A stretch of DNA of 34,873 nt, taken from NCBI GenBank assembly GCA_005879605.1, contig VBKE01000017.1:1-34873 (forward strand). Direction: 5' to 3'. Below are positions 6,750 through 15,711 of this stretch, one piece after another. Position 1 is the first letter of the stretch. Each line of letters opens with the position of its first letter. The position numbers were made by a program, and so were the translations under genes. Below the pieces are notes generated by a model. That model saw nothing but the letters and a program-made list of their open reading frames with translations. It was not told the origin of the DNA and did not search any database. The DNA is from Deltaproteobacteria bacterium. GTDB taxonomy: Bacteria > Desulfobacterota > Binatia > UBA9968.

Positions 6750-8970
6750 AGACTTCGCGTGGCTTGGCGCCGTCCGGCGGTCCTACGACGCCGTCCCGTT
6801 CCATTTGCTCGATCATCCGAGCAGCTCGATTGTATCCTACCCGTAATCTTCGCTGAATCATAGATATCGACGCTTGCTGGGTCTCTGTCACAATAGCAAC
6901 GGCCTGGTCGTACATTTCGTCGTGCTCTTCGTCAGCTACGGCGGCTTCGACGTCTTTTTTGACGTCAAAAACCTCGGTTCGATAATTTGGCTGCGCCTGC
7001 TGTTTAATGAATTTCATGACCTTGCGCACTTCTTGATCGGAGACGAAGGCTCCATGCACGCGCGTGACACGCGCTGTTCCCGGCGGCAGGTATAAAAGAT
7101 CACCGCTGCCCAAAAGCTTTTCCGCGCCGATTGAATCTAAGATTGTACGCGAGTCCACCCGTGAGGTCACTTGAAACGAGATCCGAGCGGGGAAATTGGC
7201 CTTGATCAGTCCGGTGATAACGTCAACGGAAGGCCGCTGGGTGGCCAGAATCAAATGGATGCCGGCCGCCCGAGCCTTCTGAGCCAAGCGCGTAATGTAT
7301 TCTTCAATATCTCTGCCTACCGTCAGCATCAGGTCCGCTAGCTCGTCAATGATGATCACGATCCTAGGGAGTTTCTCATGTACCAAGGGTGCGTCTTGAT
7401 CGAGACTGCCTCCAACATCCGTATCCTCTTCAGCGGATTGTGGTTCCGTGAGCTCGATAACTGACTTCTTGATTGTCCCCTCCCGTTCCAAAGTCCGGTT
7501 GTAATTATCAATGTTGCGCGCTCCTTTGTCTCTCATTAGACGATAACGACGGTCCATTTCATCCATCGCCCAAAAAAGTGCCGCGGCCGCCTTTTTGGGA
7601 TCGGTCACTACGGGAACGAGCAAATGGGGGATGTCTTCATACACGGTTAACTCAAGCATCTTCGGATCGATCATTATGAAATGGACATCCTGAGGCGTGC
7701 ATTTAAAGAGAATGCTCAGAATCATGGCATTGATAGAGACCGATTTCCCGGTCCCCGTCGCGCCAGCCACTAGGAGATGTGGCATGCGGGCTAAATCGGT
7801 TACAAACGGGCTGCCGCCGATGTCTTTACCGAGAGCGAGGGTGATTTTGGAATCGGAACTCTGATAAGCTTCGCTCTCAATAACCTGTCTAAGAAATACG
7901 GTCTCGCGCCGCGGATTGGGTATCTCGATCCCGACCACGGACTCTCCAGGGATTGGCGCAAGGATCCGAACGCTCACGGCACGTAGAGCCATGGCAAGAT
8001 CGTCCGACAACGTCACGATCCGGCGCACCTTGACGCCGGGTGCCGGCTTGAACTCGTACATGGTAATCACTGGGCCGGGACGAACGGCGACGACTTCACC
8101 CTCAACGCCAAAGTCCGCCAACTTTTTTTGCAAAATCAGGGAATTGGCGTGGAGAGTTTCTTTGTCTATTTTGAACTGCTCGCCATCGGACGGATCCAAC
8201 AATTCTGCAGGAGGGAGCTTATAACCTTTACCAATCTCCGGCAGTTTGAATTGCTCCTGGGGCACTGACGGTTTTTTCGACGTTTTCTTGACCGCTTCCT
8301 CCTTGACCTCTTCTTTTAGCACTATGGGCGGTGGAATATAGTCCCGCCGCTCTTTCTTGGTGTTTTCGCCCTTGCGTTTTTCTCTTTTTTCTTTCAATGC
8401 CTGCACGCGTTTCTTGACGGCAGGAACAACCGACTTACTGAGTTCGGCAAAATTCTTTTTTGCCTGATTCAGAAAATCAAGTAGTGAGTTTTGGGTGACG
8501 AGCATCAGAGATAGAAGAAATGTGACGAAAGCGATTAGAGTCGCGCTGATGCGACCAAACAAGGGTACCAGGACGCTTTCTTTCAAAAAGCCGCCAACGA
8601 TGCCGCCGGTTTCTCGCGCGTTCTCTGAGTCGATGAAAATGCTCAGAAGAACCGCAACACTGACGAGAAGCGTGGTATAGCCCGTTGTCTTCGTGAGCGA
8701 AAATCCCCTGTAATTAGCGCGAAACAATTGAGCAGCGCCGATACATAAAAAAATGGGCAAAAGGAATGACGGGAGCCCGAGTCCCTGCAGCAAAATGTCG
8801 GAGAGAAAGGCACCGACAAAACCACCCCAATTGTGCGTATCGAGCGTGCCCGAGGGCGTGTTTAACGACCGATCTCTCCCATCGTAAGACAGTAGACTTA
8901 GGGCAATCAAAAGCGCGGTGAGACCGATCACCACGCCCCAGATTTCACGGTTCAATCGACTCTTTTCCAT
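6727..8970 (-). CDS. ftsK: DNA translocase FtsK/SpoIIIE
   Basis: A 747-residue translocase. Four hydrophobic segments within residues 10-160 anchor it at the septum; a Lys/Glu/Pro-rich linker (about 165-245) is short compared with E. coli FtsK. The motor has Walker A G-A-T-G-T-G-K-S (403-410) and Walker B V-I-I-I-D-E (538-543). Between them, residues about 500-533 form an acidic insertion of unusual length. The C-terminal gamma winged helix (about 680-747) has the S-M-I-Q-R-R-L-R-V-G-Y-N-R-A motif that reads KOPS-type sequences and activates XerCD. The enzyme pumps chromosome ends apart and promotes dimer resolution at division. It lies 23 bases after rnj and overlaps lolA, an order known from several Gram-negative groups for ftsK-lolA. 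Confidence 0.95.
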   Translation of the reverse strand: MEKSRLNREIWGVVIGLTALLIALSLLSYDGRDRSLNTPSGTLDTHNWGGFVGAFLSDILLQGLGLPSFLLPIFLCIGAAQLFRANYRGFSLTKTTGYTTLLVSVAVLLSIFIDSENARETGGIVGGFLKESVLVPLFGRISATLIAFVTFLLSLMLVTQNSLLDFLNQAKKNFAELSKSVVPAVKKRVQALKEKREKRKGENTKKERRDYIPPPIVLKEEVKEEAVKKTSKKPSVPQEQFKLPEIGKGYKLPPAELLDPSDGEQFKIDKETLHANSLILQKKLADFGVEGEVVAVRPGPVITMYEFKPAPGVKVRRIVTLSDDLAMALRAVSVRILAPIPGESVVGIEIPNPRRETVFLRQVIESEAYQSSDSKITLALGKDIGGSPFVTDLARMPHLLVAGATGTGKSVSINAMILSILFKCTPQDVHFIMIDPKMLELTVYEDIPHLLVPVVTDPKKAAAALFWAMDEMDRRYRLMRDKGARNIDNYNRTLEREGTIKKSVIELTEPQSAEEDTDVGGSLDQDAPLVHEKLPRIVIIIDELADLMLTVGRDIEEYITRLAQKARAAGIHLILATQRPSVDVITGLIKANFPARISFQVTSRVDSRTILDSIGAEKLLGSGDLLYLPPGTARVTRVHGAFVSDQEVRKVMKFIKQQAQPNYRTEVFDVKKDVEAAVADEEHDEMYDQAVAIVTETQQASISMIQRRLRVGYNRAARMIEQMERDGVVGPPDGAKPREVYARRIEA

Positions 8971-8993
8971 AGCACTGATAGAAAGCGTTGCTT

Positions 8994-10649
8994 CTACGTC
9001 TCGATAATGTACGGTAGGACCACCGGACGACGTTCAAGCCTTTTTCGAAAGTAGCGCCGAAGGGCCTTGCGAACCTCTTCTTGCAGTTCGGCCGGATCGG
9101 TGCGCGCTTCCCGGTTGATCCCGCTCAGGGTTTCCAGCACGACTTTTCTGGCCTGTTCCAGGATTTCTTCGCCTTCTTCATCGCGCACAAAGCCGCGCGA
9201 TATCAGATCGGGCCCGGCCACCAGCTCGCCGGATTGTTGATGAATCGCCATTACGGCGAGGACCATGCCGTCCTCCGACAAATGACGGCGATCCCTGATC
9301 ACGACGTCTTCCACATCGCCGACGCCTTTGCCGTCGACGAAGACTCTGCCGACCTGGATAGGGTTGATCTTCCGCGCGCTGTGAGCGCTTAATTCCAACA
9401 CGTCGCCGTCCTCGAGAATGAAACAATTTTCCTCCGGCACACCGACATCCTGCGCCAACCGTCGGTGTCTGACCAGATGGCGATATTCACCGTGGATCGG
9501 GACGAAGTAACGCGGCCGAGTCAGCTGGAGCATGGTTTTTAGCTCCTCCTGGCTGGCATGGCCCGATACGTGAATTTCCGAGACCTTTTCATAATGGACT
9601 TCCGCGCCGCGGCGATACAGATGGTTGATGAGATTCGAAATGGTCTTTTCATTTCCCGGAATGAATTTGGAAGAAAGAATGACCGTGTCGCCAGACTCAA
9701 CTTTGATCGACTTGTGATCATCCAAAGCGACTCGATGAAGCACCGATAGAGGCTCACCTTGACTGCCGGTCGTTAGAAAAGTCAGGCGCTCAGGAGGCAA
9801 TTCCTGCCAGCGTTCATTTTCGGTCATGAAGCTCCGGGGGAGGCGCAAATAGCCCAACTCCGAGGCGATTTGGCTGTTTCGGATCATGCTGCGTCCGCTC
9901 AGGATCACTCGCCTGCCGCAGCGCTCGGAAATGTCGACTACCTGTTGGATTCGCGGGATGCTCGACGAAAAGGTCGATACGAGAATTTTGCCGGTGCTTC
10001 CTTGAAAGATCTGTTCCAGATTGGTTCCCACCTCCCGTTCGGAAGGCGTATAGCCGGCACGCTCCACATTCGTCGAGTCGGAGAGGAGCAGGAGCACGCC
10101 TTTTTCACCGTAGGCGGCGAACCTCTGAAAATCGAACATCTCGCCTTCCATGGGCGTATTGTCGATCTTGAAATCGCCCGTGTGGATCACGGTTCCGACG
10201 GGAGTCTCAATGGCCAATGCCAAGCAGTCCATCAAACTGTGGGTGACGCGAATGCCTTCCAGCTGAAACGGCGCCAATTCCCACAGTTGGCCGGCGGTGA
10301 TCTCGCGAATATCGGCAGTGTCTTCGAGGTGGTGCTCCCGAAGTTTGTTGTCCAGCAATCCGAGGGTTAAACGCGTGCCGAAAATCGGCACCGAAAGATG
10401 TTTGAGGATATAAGGCAGAGCGCCGATATGGTCCTCGTGAGCGTGAGTGAGAACAATGCCTTTGAGCTTTTGTTTGTTTTCGAGCAAATAACTCACGTCG
10501 GGGATGACCAGGTCGATACCCAAAAGATCCGCGCCCGGAAACATGAGACCGCAATCGATGGCAATCGCTGCACCGCCACACTCAAGGAGCATCATGTTAA
10601 GGCCAAACTCTCCAAGGCCGCCCAGAGGTATGATTTTTAGTGGTTCCAT
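8994..10649 (-). CDS. rnj: Ribonuclease J
   Basis: This 551-residue metallo-beta-lactamase/beta-CASP nuclease has both endonuclease and 5'-3' exonuclease activity in its family and acts in mRNA decay and rRNA maturation. The start G-G-L-G-E-F-G-x-N and the metal motif T-H-A-H-E-D-H-I-G-A-L-P are diagnostic. Further ligands sit in I-H-T-G-D-F-K-I-D, and the beta-CASP part has H-V-S-G-H-A-S followed by P-I-H-G-E-Y. The length matches bacterial RNase J. A GAGG ribosome site overlaps the stop of plsC six bases upstream, so the two genes are coupled. RNase J is usual in Firmicutes but also present in alpha- and deltaproteobacteria and related phyla, a mild clue to lineage. Confidence 0.95.
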   Translation of the reverse strand: MEPLKIIPLGGLGEFGLNMMLLECGGAAIAIDCGLMFPGADLLGIDLVIPDVSYLLENKQKLKGIVLTHAHEDHIGALPYILKHLSVPIFGTRLTLGLLDNKLREHHLEDTADIREITAGQLWELAPFQLEGIRVTHSLMDCLALAIETPVGTVIHTGDFKIDNTPMEGEMFDFQRFAAYGEKGVLLLLSDSTNVERAGYTPSEREVGTNLEQIFQGSTGKILVSTFSSSIPRIQQVVDISERCGRRVILSGRSMIRNSQIASELGYLRLPRSFMTENERWQELPPERLTFLTTGSQGEPLSVLHRVALDDHKSIKVESGDTVILSSKFIPGNEKTISNLINHLYRRGAEVHYEKVSEIHVSGHASQEELKTMLQLTRPRYFVPIHGEYRHLVRHRRLAQDVGVPEENCFILEDGDVLELSAHSARKINPIQVGRVFVDGKGVGDVEDVVIRDRRHLSEDGMVLAVMAIHQQSGELVAGPDLISRGFVRDEEGEEILEQARKVVLETLSGINREARTDPAELQEEVRKALRRYFRKRLERRPVVLPYIIET

Positions 10650-10655
10650 TTTGCC

Positions 10656-11441
10656 TCAAACCGTTCGCTTCTCTATGGGCGATTTGGCCGCGCCTAGTGG
10701 CTCAGGTTGTTGCTGTTTTTTTTCGCTGGCGAACTCAAAAGCTGGTCGGAGATTCTTGCCGATAAGCTCTTGCACCCGTGCTGACAATCCGCGAAGAGAC
10801 CCAGGGCGATAGTTTTCTATGAAGAGCGGCTCGCCGACCCTCACCTCTATTTGGCCGCCGCGAATGCGCCAGTCTCCTTTGGGAAGAATCGGCCCGCTGC
10901 CGTTGATCGTAACCGGTACAATGGGAGTTTGAGTCTTGGCTGCAAGCAAAAAACCGCCGCGTTTAAATGGCAACAGCTTTCCGTCTGTGCTGCGAGTCCC
11001 TTCTGGAAAAACAACCAGGGAAATGCCGGCCTTCATGTGTTTCCTGGCTCTTTTTAATCCCTCCAGAGCATGGAATCGATTGGACCGATCGACCGCGATG
11101 TGCTTCGAGGCCCACATGGCCCAGCCGAATAAAGGAACCCAGAGCAGTTCCTTTTTGGCGATCCAGCGAAGCTGAAACGCGGGAAGGCTCTGGATAAGCA
11201 CCGGAATATCGATGTTGCTCTGATGATTCACTATGAAAACGTATTGTCGTTTCGGGTCGAGGTCGCTTAAGCCGTGGATTTTCACTGAGACGCCGCCAAT
11301 CCGCAGAATCAGCCAGCTCCAAAATCGGCCGATTTGATAAACCTGCTTACCGTGGGGATCAAAAAGTCCAATCAGGAAGGTGACGATGACCGCCGGCACA
11401 GTGACCACGCCGATCACAACCAGCTTAAGGCAATAAACCAT
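10656..11441 (-). CDS. plsC: 1-acyl-sn-glycerol-3-phosphate acyltransferase (PlsC family)
   Basis: The 261-residue membrane enzyme acylates lysophosphatidic acid to phosphatidic acid in phospholipid synthesis. An N-terminal hydrophobic segment (about 5-28) anchors it to the inner membrane. The catalytic N-H73-Q-S-N-I-D78 (HX4D box), the V-F-P-E-G-T-R-S block (144-151) that binds glycerol phosphate, and V-P-V-T-I-N-G-S-G further on are all present. The C-terminal 30 residues are basic and Gln-rich. It is the first gene of the minus-strand run and starts divergently from the LVIVD gene. A weak promoter candidate lies at 11493-11521. A related acyltransferase such as an ornithine-lipid enzyme cannot be excluded. 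Confidence 0.9.
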   Translation of the reverse strand: MVYCLKLVVIGVVTVPAVIVTFLIGLFDPHGKQVYQIGRFWSWLILRIGGVSVKIHGLSDLDPKRQYVFIVNHQSNIDIPVLIQSLPAFQLRWIAKKELLWVPLFGWAMWASKHIAVDRSNRFHALEGLKRARKHMKAGISLVVFPEGTRSTDGKLLPFKRGGFLLAAKTQTPIVPVTINGSGPILPKGDWRIRGGQIEVRVGEPLFIENYRPGSLRGLSARVQELIGKNLRPAFEFASEKKQQQPEPLGAAKSPIEKRTV

Positions 11442-11492
11442 GAAGGTCTGCGTAATTACGGATTAGAAAAAAACGGCTGAAAAAGCTAAAGC

Positions 11493-11521
11493 ATCTTAGT
11501 TCACGAAGCGTCAAAAAGCAA
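11493..11521 (-). promoter_or_regulatory. Weak candidate promoter of the plsC operon
   Basis: On the minus strand TTGCTT (11521-11516) and TAAGAT (11498-11493, 4 of 6) are 17 bases apart, about 52 bases before the plsC ATG. The match is poor in the -35 box. Confidence 0.25.
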
Positions 11522-11544
11522 CGCGATCGAAGGCAAAATCCTTG

Positions 11545-11571
11545 TTGACTTTTGGCGGCCACTCTCATTAT
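11545..11571 (+). promoter_or_regulatory. Weak candidate promoter of the LVIVD-repeat gene
   Basis: TTGACT (11545-11550, 5 of 6) is followed after 15 bases by CATTAT (11566-11571, 4 of 6). The spacing is short of ideal. The gene starts at 11637. Confidence 0.3.
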
Positions 11572-11636
11572 TCTGCCGCCGATCCGATTGAGTTGGCTCC
11601 GGGAAGGAGAGTATTCGATCCAAGAAAGGTGGCAAC

Positions 11637-13088
11637 ATGATAAAACTTGTTACGATCCTGATCTTTTCGTTTGTGCTTTCGGCATGCGCCCAAATCACGG
11701 CACAACCCCAATCCAGTTCCGGGCGTGTGCCCGAGGCCAAAGACATGTCATTGGTTGGCTACAGCGATCTTCAAGCGCGCTCAGCGTATCAACCGGTCAT
11801 TCACCGTCAAGGAAGTCGGTTCATTGCCTATATCGGCCATCACGGTGGGCAGGCCCTCAATCCCTTGACCGGCAAGGTCGAGCCCAATGGGACATCGATC
11901 GTTGACGTAACCGATCCCCGCAACCCCAAATATCTCAGCCACATCCCCGGGTCGGCAGCAGGCAGCGGCGAGGCGGGGGGCGCTCAAATGGTCCGAGTCT
12001 GCGACGGCAAAACACTGCCGAAGGCCGACCCGGCCAAGACCTACCTGCTCCGTACGCTTGGCAATGAGGCGCATGAGGTCGTTGATGTAACGGAGCCGAC
12101 CAAGCCGATCCGCGTGACCACGGTGCTATCCGGACTCACTACGACCCACAAGAACTGGTGGGAATGCGACACGGGGATCGCCTACCTGGTTTCCTATAAG
12201 AAGGACGAAGGCTGGAGAAGCCGGGGCGTAAAAATCTATGACTTGAGCGATCCTGCGCATCCCCGTTACATCCGCGACTACGGCTTGGTCGGGCAGGAGC
12301 CCGGATCTAAAGGAGAACCGGTGCCACAGTCCCTGCACGGACCGATTCGTCTGGGAAATCGGGTTTACTTCGGCTATGGCTCCAGCGCCAGCGGAACCCT
12401 CCAGGTCGTGGACCGGGAAAAGCTTCTAAAAGGAAACCCCGCGTCGAAAGATCCCTTTGCGCCGACGGCGGAAAATATCCGCTACGCGGAAATCTCTCGT
12501 CTGGAGCTCTATCCGAACACCGGCGCGCATACGGCTTTTCCGGTGCTCGGGATGACGATTCCCGAATTCTCGAAGATGGAGAAAGGAAAAACCGCCGACT
12601 TTGTCGTCATCGTTACTGAGGCAACCCAGAACGAATGCCGCGAGTACCGGCATATGGTTTTTTTCGTCGACGTCACAGACCAAACGAGACCTTTCTCCGT
12701 ATCCAATTTCGATGTGCCTGAGGCGAGCGGCAATTTCTGCGCGCGCGGCGGCCGCTTCGGAGCACATGCCAGTAACGAGTCGTTTACTCCGATCTACTAT
12801 AAACGGATCGTGTTTGTGTCCTATTTCAACGCTGGGGTAAGAGCGGTTGATATCCGTGATCCGTACCGGCCTAAAGAGATTGCTTACTACATCCCGGCAA
12901 TTACCGATAAAACGGACAAGCGCTGCGTGCCAAATCCAGGCGGCGGCGAAAGCTGCAAGGTGGCCATACAGACCAACAACGTCGAGGTCGACGATCGCGG
13001 TTACATCTATATCGTCGATCGAGCCAATACCGGGATGCACATCTTGGAATTGACCGGTGCGGCGCGGGCGATTGCGAATTTTCAGTAG
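11637..13088 (+). CDS. Exported LVIVD-repeat beta-propeller lipoprotein
   Basis: The 483-residue product starts with a signal whose hydrophobic core ends L-S-A-C (Cys17), a lipobox, so it is probably a surface or periplasmic lipoprotein. Several repeats of the LVIVD type are visible: S-I-V-D-V-T-D-P-R-N-P, E-V-V-D-V-T-E-P-T-K-P, V-K-I-Y-D-L-S-D-P-A-H-P, R-A-V-D-I-R-D-P-Y-R-P and Y-I-V-D-R-A-N-T-G. These form blades of a beta-propeller. Cys residues in the mature part may form disulfides. No catalytic motif is recognised and the ligand is unknown. A GAAAGGTGG site precedes the ATG. The gene has its own upstream region and is divergent from plsC. Confidence 0.85.
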   Translation: MIKLVTILIFSFVLSACAQITAQPQSSSGRVPEAKDMSLVGYSDLQARSAYQPVIHRQGSRFIAYIGHHGGQALNPLTGKVEPNGTSIVDVTDPRNPKYLSHIPGSAAGSGEAGGAQMVRVCDGKTLPKADPAKTYLLRTLGNEAHEVVDVTEPTKPIRVTTVLSGLTTTHKNWWECDTGIAYLVSYKKDEGWRSRGVKIYDLSDPAHPRYIRDYGLVGQEPGSKGEPVPQSLHGPIRLGNRVYFGYGSSASGTLQVVDREKLLKGNPASKDPFAPTAENIRYAEISRLELYPNTGAHTAFPVLGMTIPEFSKMEKGKTADFVVIVTEATQNECREYRHMVFFVDVTDQTRPFSVSNFDVPEASGNFCARGGRFGAHASNESFTPIYYKRIVFVSYFNAGVRAVDIRDPYRPKEIAYYIPAITDKTDKRCVPNPGGGESCKVAIQTNNVEVDDRGYIYIVDRANTGMHILELTGAARAIANFQ

Positions 13089-13101
13089 GCGCGATTTATT
13101 A

Positions 13102-13130
13102 TTGACTAAGCTCTATGCCGGCGATAAGGT
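13102..13130 (+). promoter_or_regulatory. Candidate ssb promoter
   Basis: TTGACT (13102-13107, 5 of 6), a 17-base spacer and TAAGGT (13125-13130, 3 of 6) lie about 48 bases before the ssb ATG, suggesting that ssb is transcribed independently of the LVIVD gene. Confidence 0.35.
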
Positions 13131-13177
13131 GAGGTCACTTTTTCTCTCGCGAGTCGATATTTGTCTCGGAGGCATTC

Positions 13178-13603
13178 ATGTCGGTCAACAAAGTGATCCT
13201 GATCGGTAATTTAGGTAAAGACCCCGAAGTGCGGTTTACACAGACGGGTAGCGCGGTCGCAAATTTTTCGATTGCCACGTCCGAACAGTGGAACGACCGC
13301 GACGGCAAGCGGCAGGAAAGAACCGAGTGGCATAACATCGTCGTTTGGGGCAAACAGGGCGAACTCTGCGGTCAGTACCTCGCTAAAGGCAGGCAGGTTT
13401 ATGTCGAAGGCAGTATCCGCACGCGGAGCTACGACGACAAGAACGGGAACAAACGCTATGTGACGGAGATCGTGGCGCAGCGGGTGCGATTCTTAGGCGG
13501 TGGCGGCGGAACGCGAATGGCTCCCGAGGCGGATGCTGCTGGGGCGGGCGAGGAGATGGGTGGTGGCGGGATGCCGCCGACGGATGACGATATTCCTTTC
13601 TAG
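13178..13603 (+). CDS. ssb: Single-stranded DNA-binding protein SSB
   Basis: The 141-residue product begins [17 protein letters not shown] and has a full OB fold (about residues 1-110), including the W-H-N-I-V-V-W-G strand. A Gly-rich disordered linker follows, and the tail D-D-D-I-P-F is the acidic tip that recruits replication and repair partners. It coats single-stranded DNA as a tetramer. An CGGAGG site lies just before the ATG. The gene converges on the hydroxyacid dehydrogenase gene with only 40 bases between stops and no clear terminator. Confidence 0.97.
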   Translation: MSVNKVILIGNLGKDPEVRFTQTGSAVANFSIATSEQWNDRDGKRQERTEWHNIVVWGKQGELCGQYLAKGRQVYVEGSIRTRSYDDKNGNKRYVTEIVAQRVRFLGGGGGTRMAPEADAAGAGEEMGGGGMPPTDDDIPF

Positions 13604-13643
13604 AGATGGCGAAACCCACCAGCGCGCTCGACTCTCAGACTCC

Positions 13644-14630
13644 CTAGGTAACGAGATTTCTCGGTCTCCCGTCAAAAAAAGCACTAATGTTGTCTGCGAC
13701 TTCGCTAAGTAGCCGTTCACGCGCTTCGCGGGCGCTCCAGGCCGTGTGCGGCGTCACCAACAAATTATCCAGTTCCTTGGCCGCTTCGACAATCGGATGG
13801 TCCGCAGCGGGCGGTTCCTGGGAGATCACATCCAGCGCAGCCGCAGCCAATCGTCTTGTACGCAAAGCTTCGATCAGGGCAGCTTCGTCGACAAGCGCGC
13901 CACGAGCGGTGTTGATCAAAAAGGCCGTAGGTTTCATCAATGACAAAGTGTGTTCATTGATCAAGTTTTCCGTCCGCGGCGTAAGTGGACAATGAAGTGT
14001 AACGATATCGGATTCCTGAAGCAGTTGCTCTACGGAAATCCTACCGCTGGATATCGGCTCGTCGGAACCGGGCCGCCCGGCGATCAACACCTCCATGCCG
14101 CAGCTCCGCGCCATTGCCGCCACAGTCCGGCCGATGTTGCCGTAGCCGATGATGCCGAGCTTTTTTCCTTTTAGCTCCATCGTCGGGAAGTCGAGAAGCG
14201 AAAAGACCGGACTCTTCTGCCAGGCTCCCGCCTTCACAACCTTTCCGTATCCACCTACGTGGGTCGCGAGTTCGAGAATGAGGGCCATCGTGAACTGCGC
14301 CACCGACTGAGTCGCGTAGCCTGGAACGTTGCACACCTTGATGCCAAGTTTGTTAGTCGCTTGCCGGTCGATGATGTCGGTTCCCGTTGCCGCGACGGCG
14401 ATGAGCTGCAAATCCCGCGCTTCCGGTTTACTGAGTATAGAATGATCGATGGCGACTTTGTTTGTTACTGCCACCGCGTTGTCCTTTAGCCGGTTGACGA
14501 CTTCCGCCGGGCTCGTAATCTGATAAATCGCGCACTGCCAGCGCTCGGTGAATGGCTCCAGCGAAACGTCGCCGAAAGTCCTGGCGTCAAGAAAAACGAT
14601 TCGAGGCCGCAGCGTTGTCAGCGTTGTCAT
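13644..14630 (-). CDS. D-isomer-specific 2-hydroxyacid dehydrogenase (NAD-dependent)
   Basis: This 328-residue enzyme interconverts a 2-hydroxyacid and its 2-ketoacid with NAD(P)H. The Rossmann motif G-Y-G-N-I-G-R-T starts at about 162. The catalytic set is present: Arg243 (N-T-A-R-G-A-L-V-D), Glu272 (S-Q-E-P-P) and His295 (T-P-H-T-A-W). The overall pattern is nearest to glycerate/hydroxypyruvate reductases, but the substrate cannot be read from sequence alone. Its ATG overlaps the mazG stop (ATGA), so translation is coupled to that of mazG. The pairing with a house-cleaning pyrophosphatase may reflect shared expression rather than a pathway. Confidence 0.9.
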   Translation of the reverse strand: MTTLTTLRPRIVFLDARTFGDVSLEPFTERWQCAIYQITSPAEVVNRLKDNAVAVTNKVAIDHSILSKPEARDLQLIAVAATGTDIIDRQATNKLGIKVCNVPGYATQSVAQFTMALILELATHVGGYGKVVKAGAWQKSPVFSLLDFPTMELKGKKLGIIGYGNIGRTVAAMARSCGMEVLIAGRPGSDEPISSGRISVEQLLQESDIVTLHCPLTPRTENLINEHTLSLMKPTAFLINTARGALVDEAALIEALRTRRLAAAALDVISQEPPAADHPIVEAAKELDNLLVTPHTAWSAREARERLLSEVADNISAFFDGRPRNLVT

Positions 14631-15442
14631 AGGTGATCTGTGTCTTTGCGTTCGAGCTGCTTAGCCTCGTTCCACAGAGTGTCCATTTCTTCCAGTGTCG
14701 ATGCAGCGGGCGTTTTCCCCGCTTCACGGAGTCTCGTTTCGATGTAACCAAATCGTTGGATGAACCGCTCGATTGCGCGGGTTAGAACCTCCTCCGATCG
14801 GAGGTCAAGAAAGCGCGCGATGTTGACCATTGAAAAGAGCAGGTCGCCCATTTCCTCACTCATGCGCCGCTTATCGCCGGAAGAACAGGCTTGTTTGAGT
14901 TCGCCCAGTTCCTCTTCGACTTTTTGCCAGACGGGTATCGCATCGGGCCAATCAAAACCCACACGGGAAGCTCGTTCCGTAATGGTCTGGGCGCGCGCCA
15001 ATGCCGGCATCGCTTTAGGAAGATTGCCTAAAGCTGATTTGCTTGAGTCTTTCTCCTTCTCTTCCGCCTTCAGTCGAGCCCATTGTTTTAAAACGGCGTC
15101 GGAGTTTAAAAGCGCGCTGCCGGAAAAGACATGGGGGTGACGGCGCACCATCTTGTCTTTCAATTCCGCAATGACATCGTTTGCCGTGAAAGCGCCGCGC
15201 TCGCTCGCGATCTGGCAGTGAAAGATGATCTGGTGCAGGAGGTCGCCCAGCTCTTCTCGTAGCGTGTCGTCCTTGCCTCCGTCGATGGCGTCTAAGAGTT
15301 CATAGCTTTCTTCTAGGAGCGATGACTTCAGTGATACATGCGTTTGGTCCTTGTCCCACGGGCAACCATTTTGCCCGCGGAGTTGGGCCATTATTTGCAA
15401 AAGCTCGCCAAACTCTCCATCCGGCGATTGGCTGTTCTTCAC
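14627..15442 (-). CDS. mazG: Nucleoside triphosphate pyrophosphohydrolase MazG
   Basis: The 271-residue product has two tandem MazG domains, as in E. coli MazG. The first (about 8-115) begins with C-P-W-D-K-D-Q-T-H and has L-L-E-E-S-Y-E-L and E-E-L-G-D-L-L metal-binding helices. The second (about 160-250) has E-E-L-G-E-L and E-E-M-G-D-L-L-F-S. The enzyme hydrolyses NTPs to NMP and pyrophosphate and removes non-canonical nucleotides; in E. coli it also affects ppGpp levels. The start is a GTG at 15442 with GGGAGG six bases before it; an overlapping ATG is in another frame. It leads a two-gene unit with the dehydrogenase and is divergent from the hydrolase gene at 15712. Confidence 0.95.
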   Translation of the reverse strand: MKNSQSPDGEFGELLQIMAQLRGQNGCPWDKDQTHVSLKSSLLEESYELLDAIDGGKDDTLREELGDLLHQIIFHCQIASERGAFTANDVIAELKDKMVRRHPHVFSGSALLNSDAVLKQWARLKAEEKEKDSSKSALGNLPKAMPALARAQTITERASRVGFDWPDAIPVWQKVEEELGELKQACSSGDKRRMSEEMGDLLFSMVNIARFLDLRSEEVLTRAIERFIQRFGYIETRLREAGKTPAASTLEEMDTLWNEAKQLERKDTDHL

Positions 15443-15711
15443 ATCGACCTCCCTTAAACCTGCGGCGCGTGGTTATTTCTTCCACCAAGGGGCATTAAGT
15501 GTTACGGTATCATTGTCGCGGAAAATTGAAAACGACGAGGGTCAGATCAACGGGAAGATGCAGCGAAAAGTTTATGACCGTACTGGACTTTTGCCGCGCG
15601 CACGGCTGAATTCTAAAAGTGATGAGTGGACGGGTCAACAGGGGTGGACCGGCAAAAAAAAATCTGGTAGATAAAAACGACTTCCAAACGTCATTTCTAA
15701 GAAGGTTGATT

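Noticed and set aside
12426..13040. Long open frame on the minus strand opposite the LVIVD-repeat gene (204 codons)
   Set aside because: It lies wholly antisense to a gene with clear signal peptide and repeats, has no family likeness and no ribosome site.
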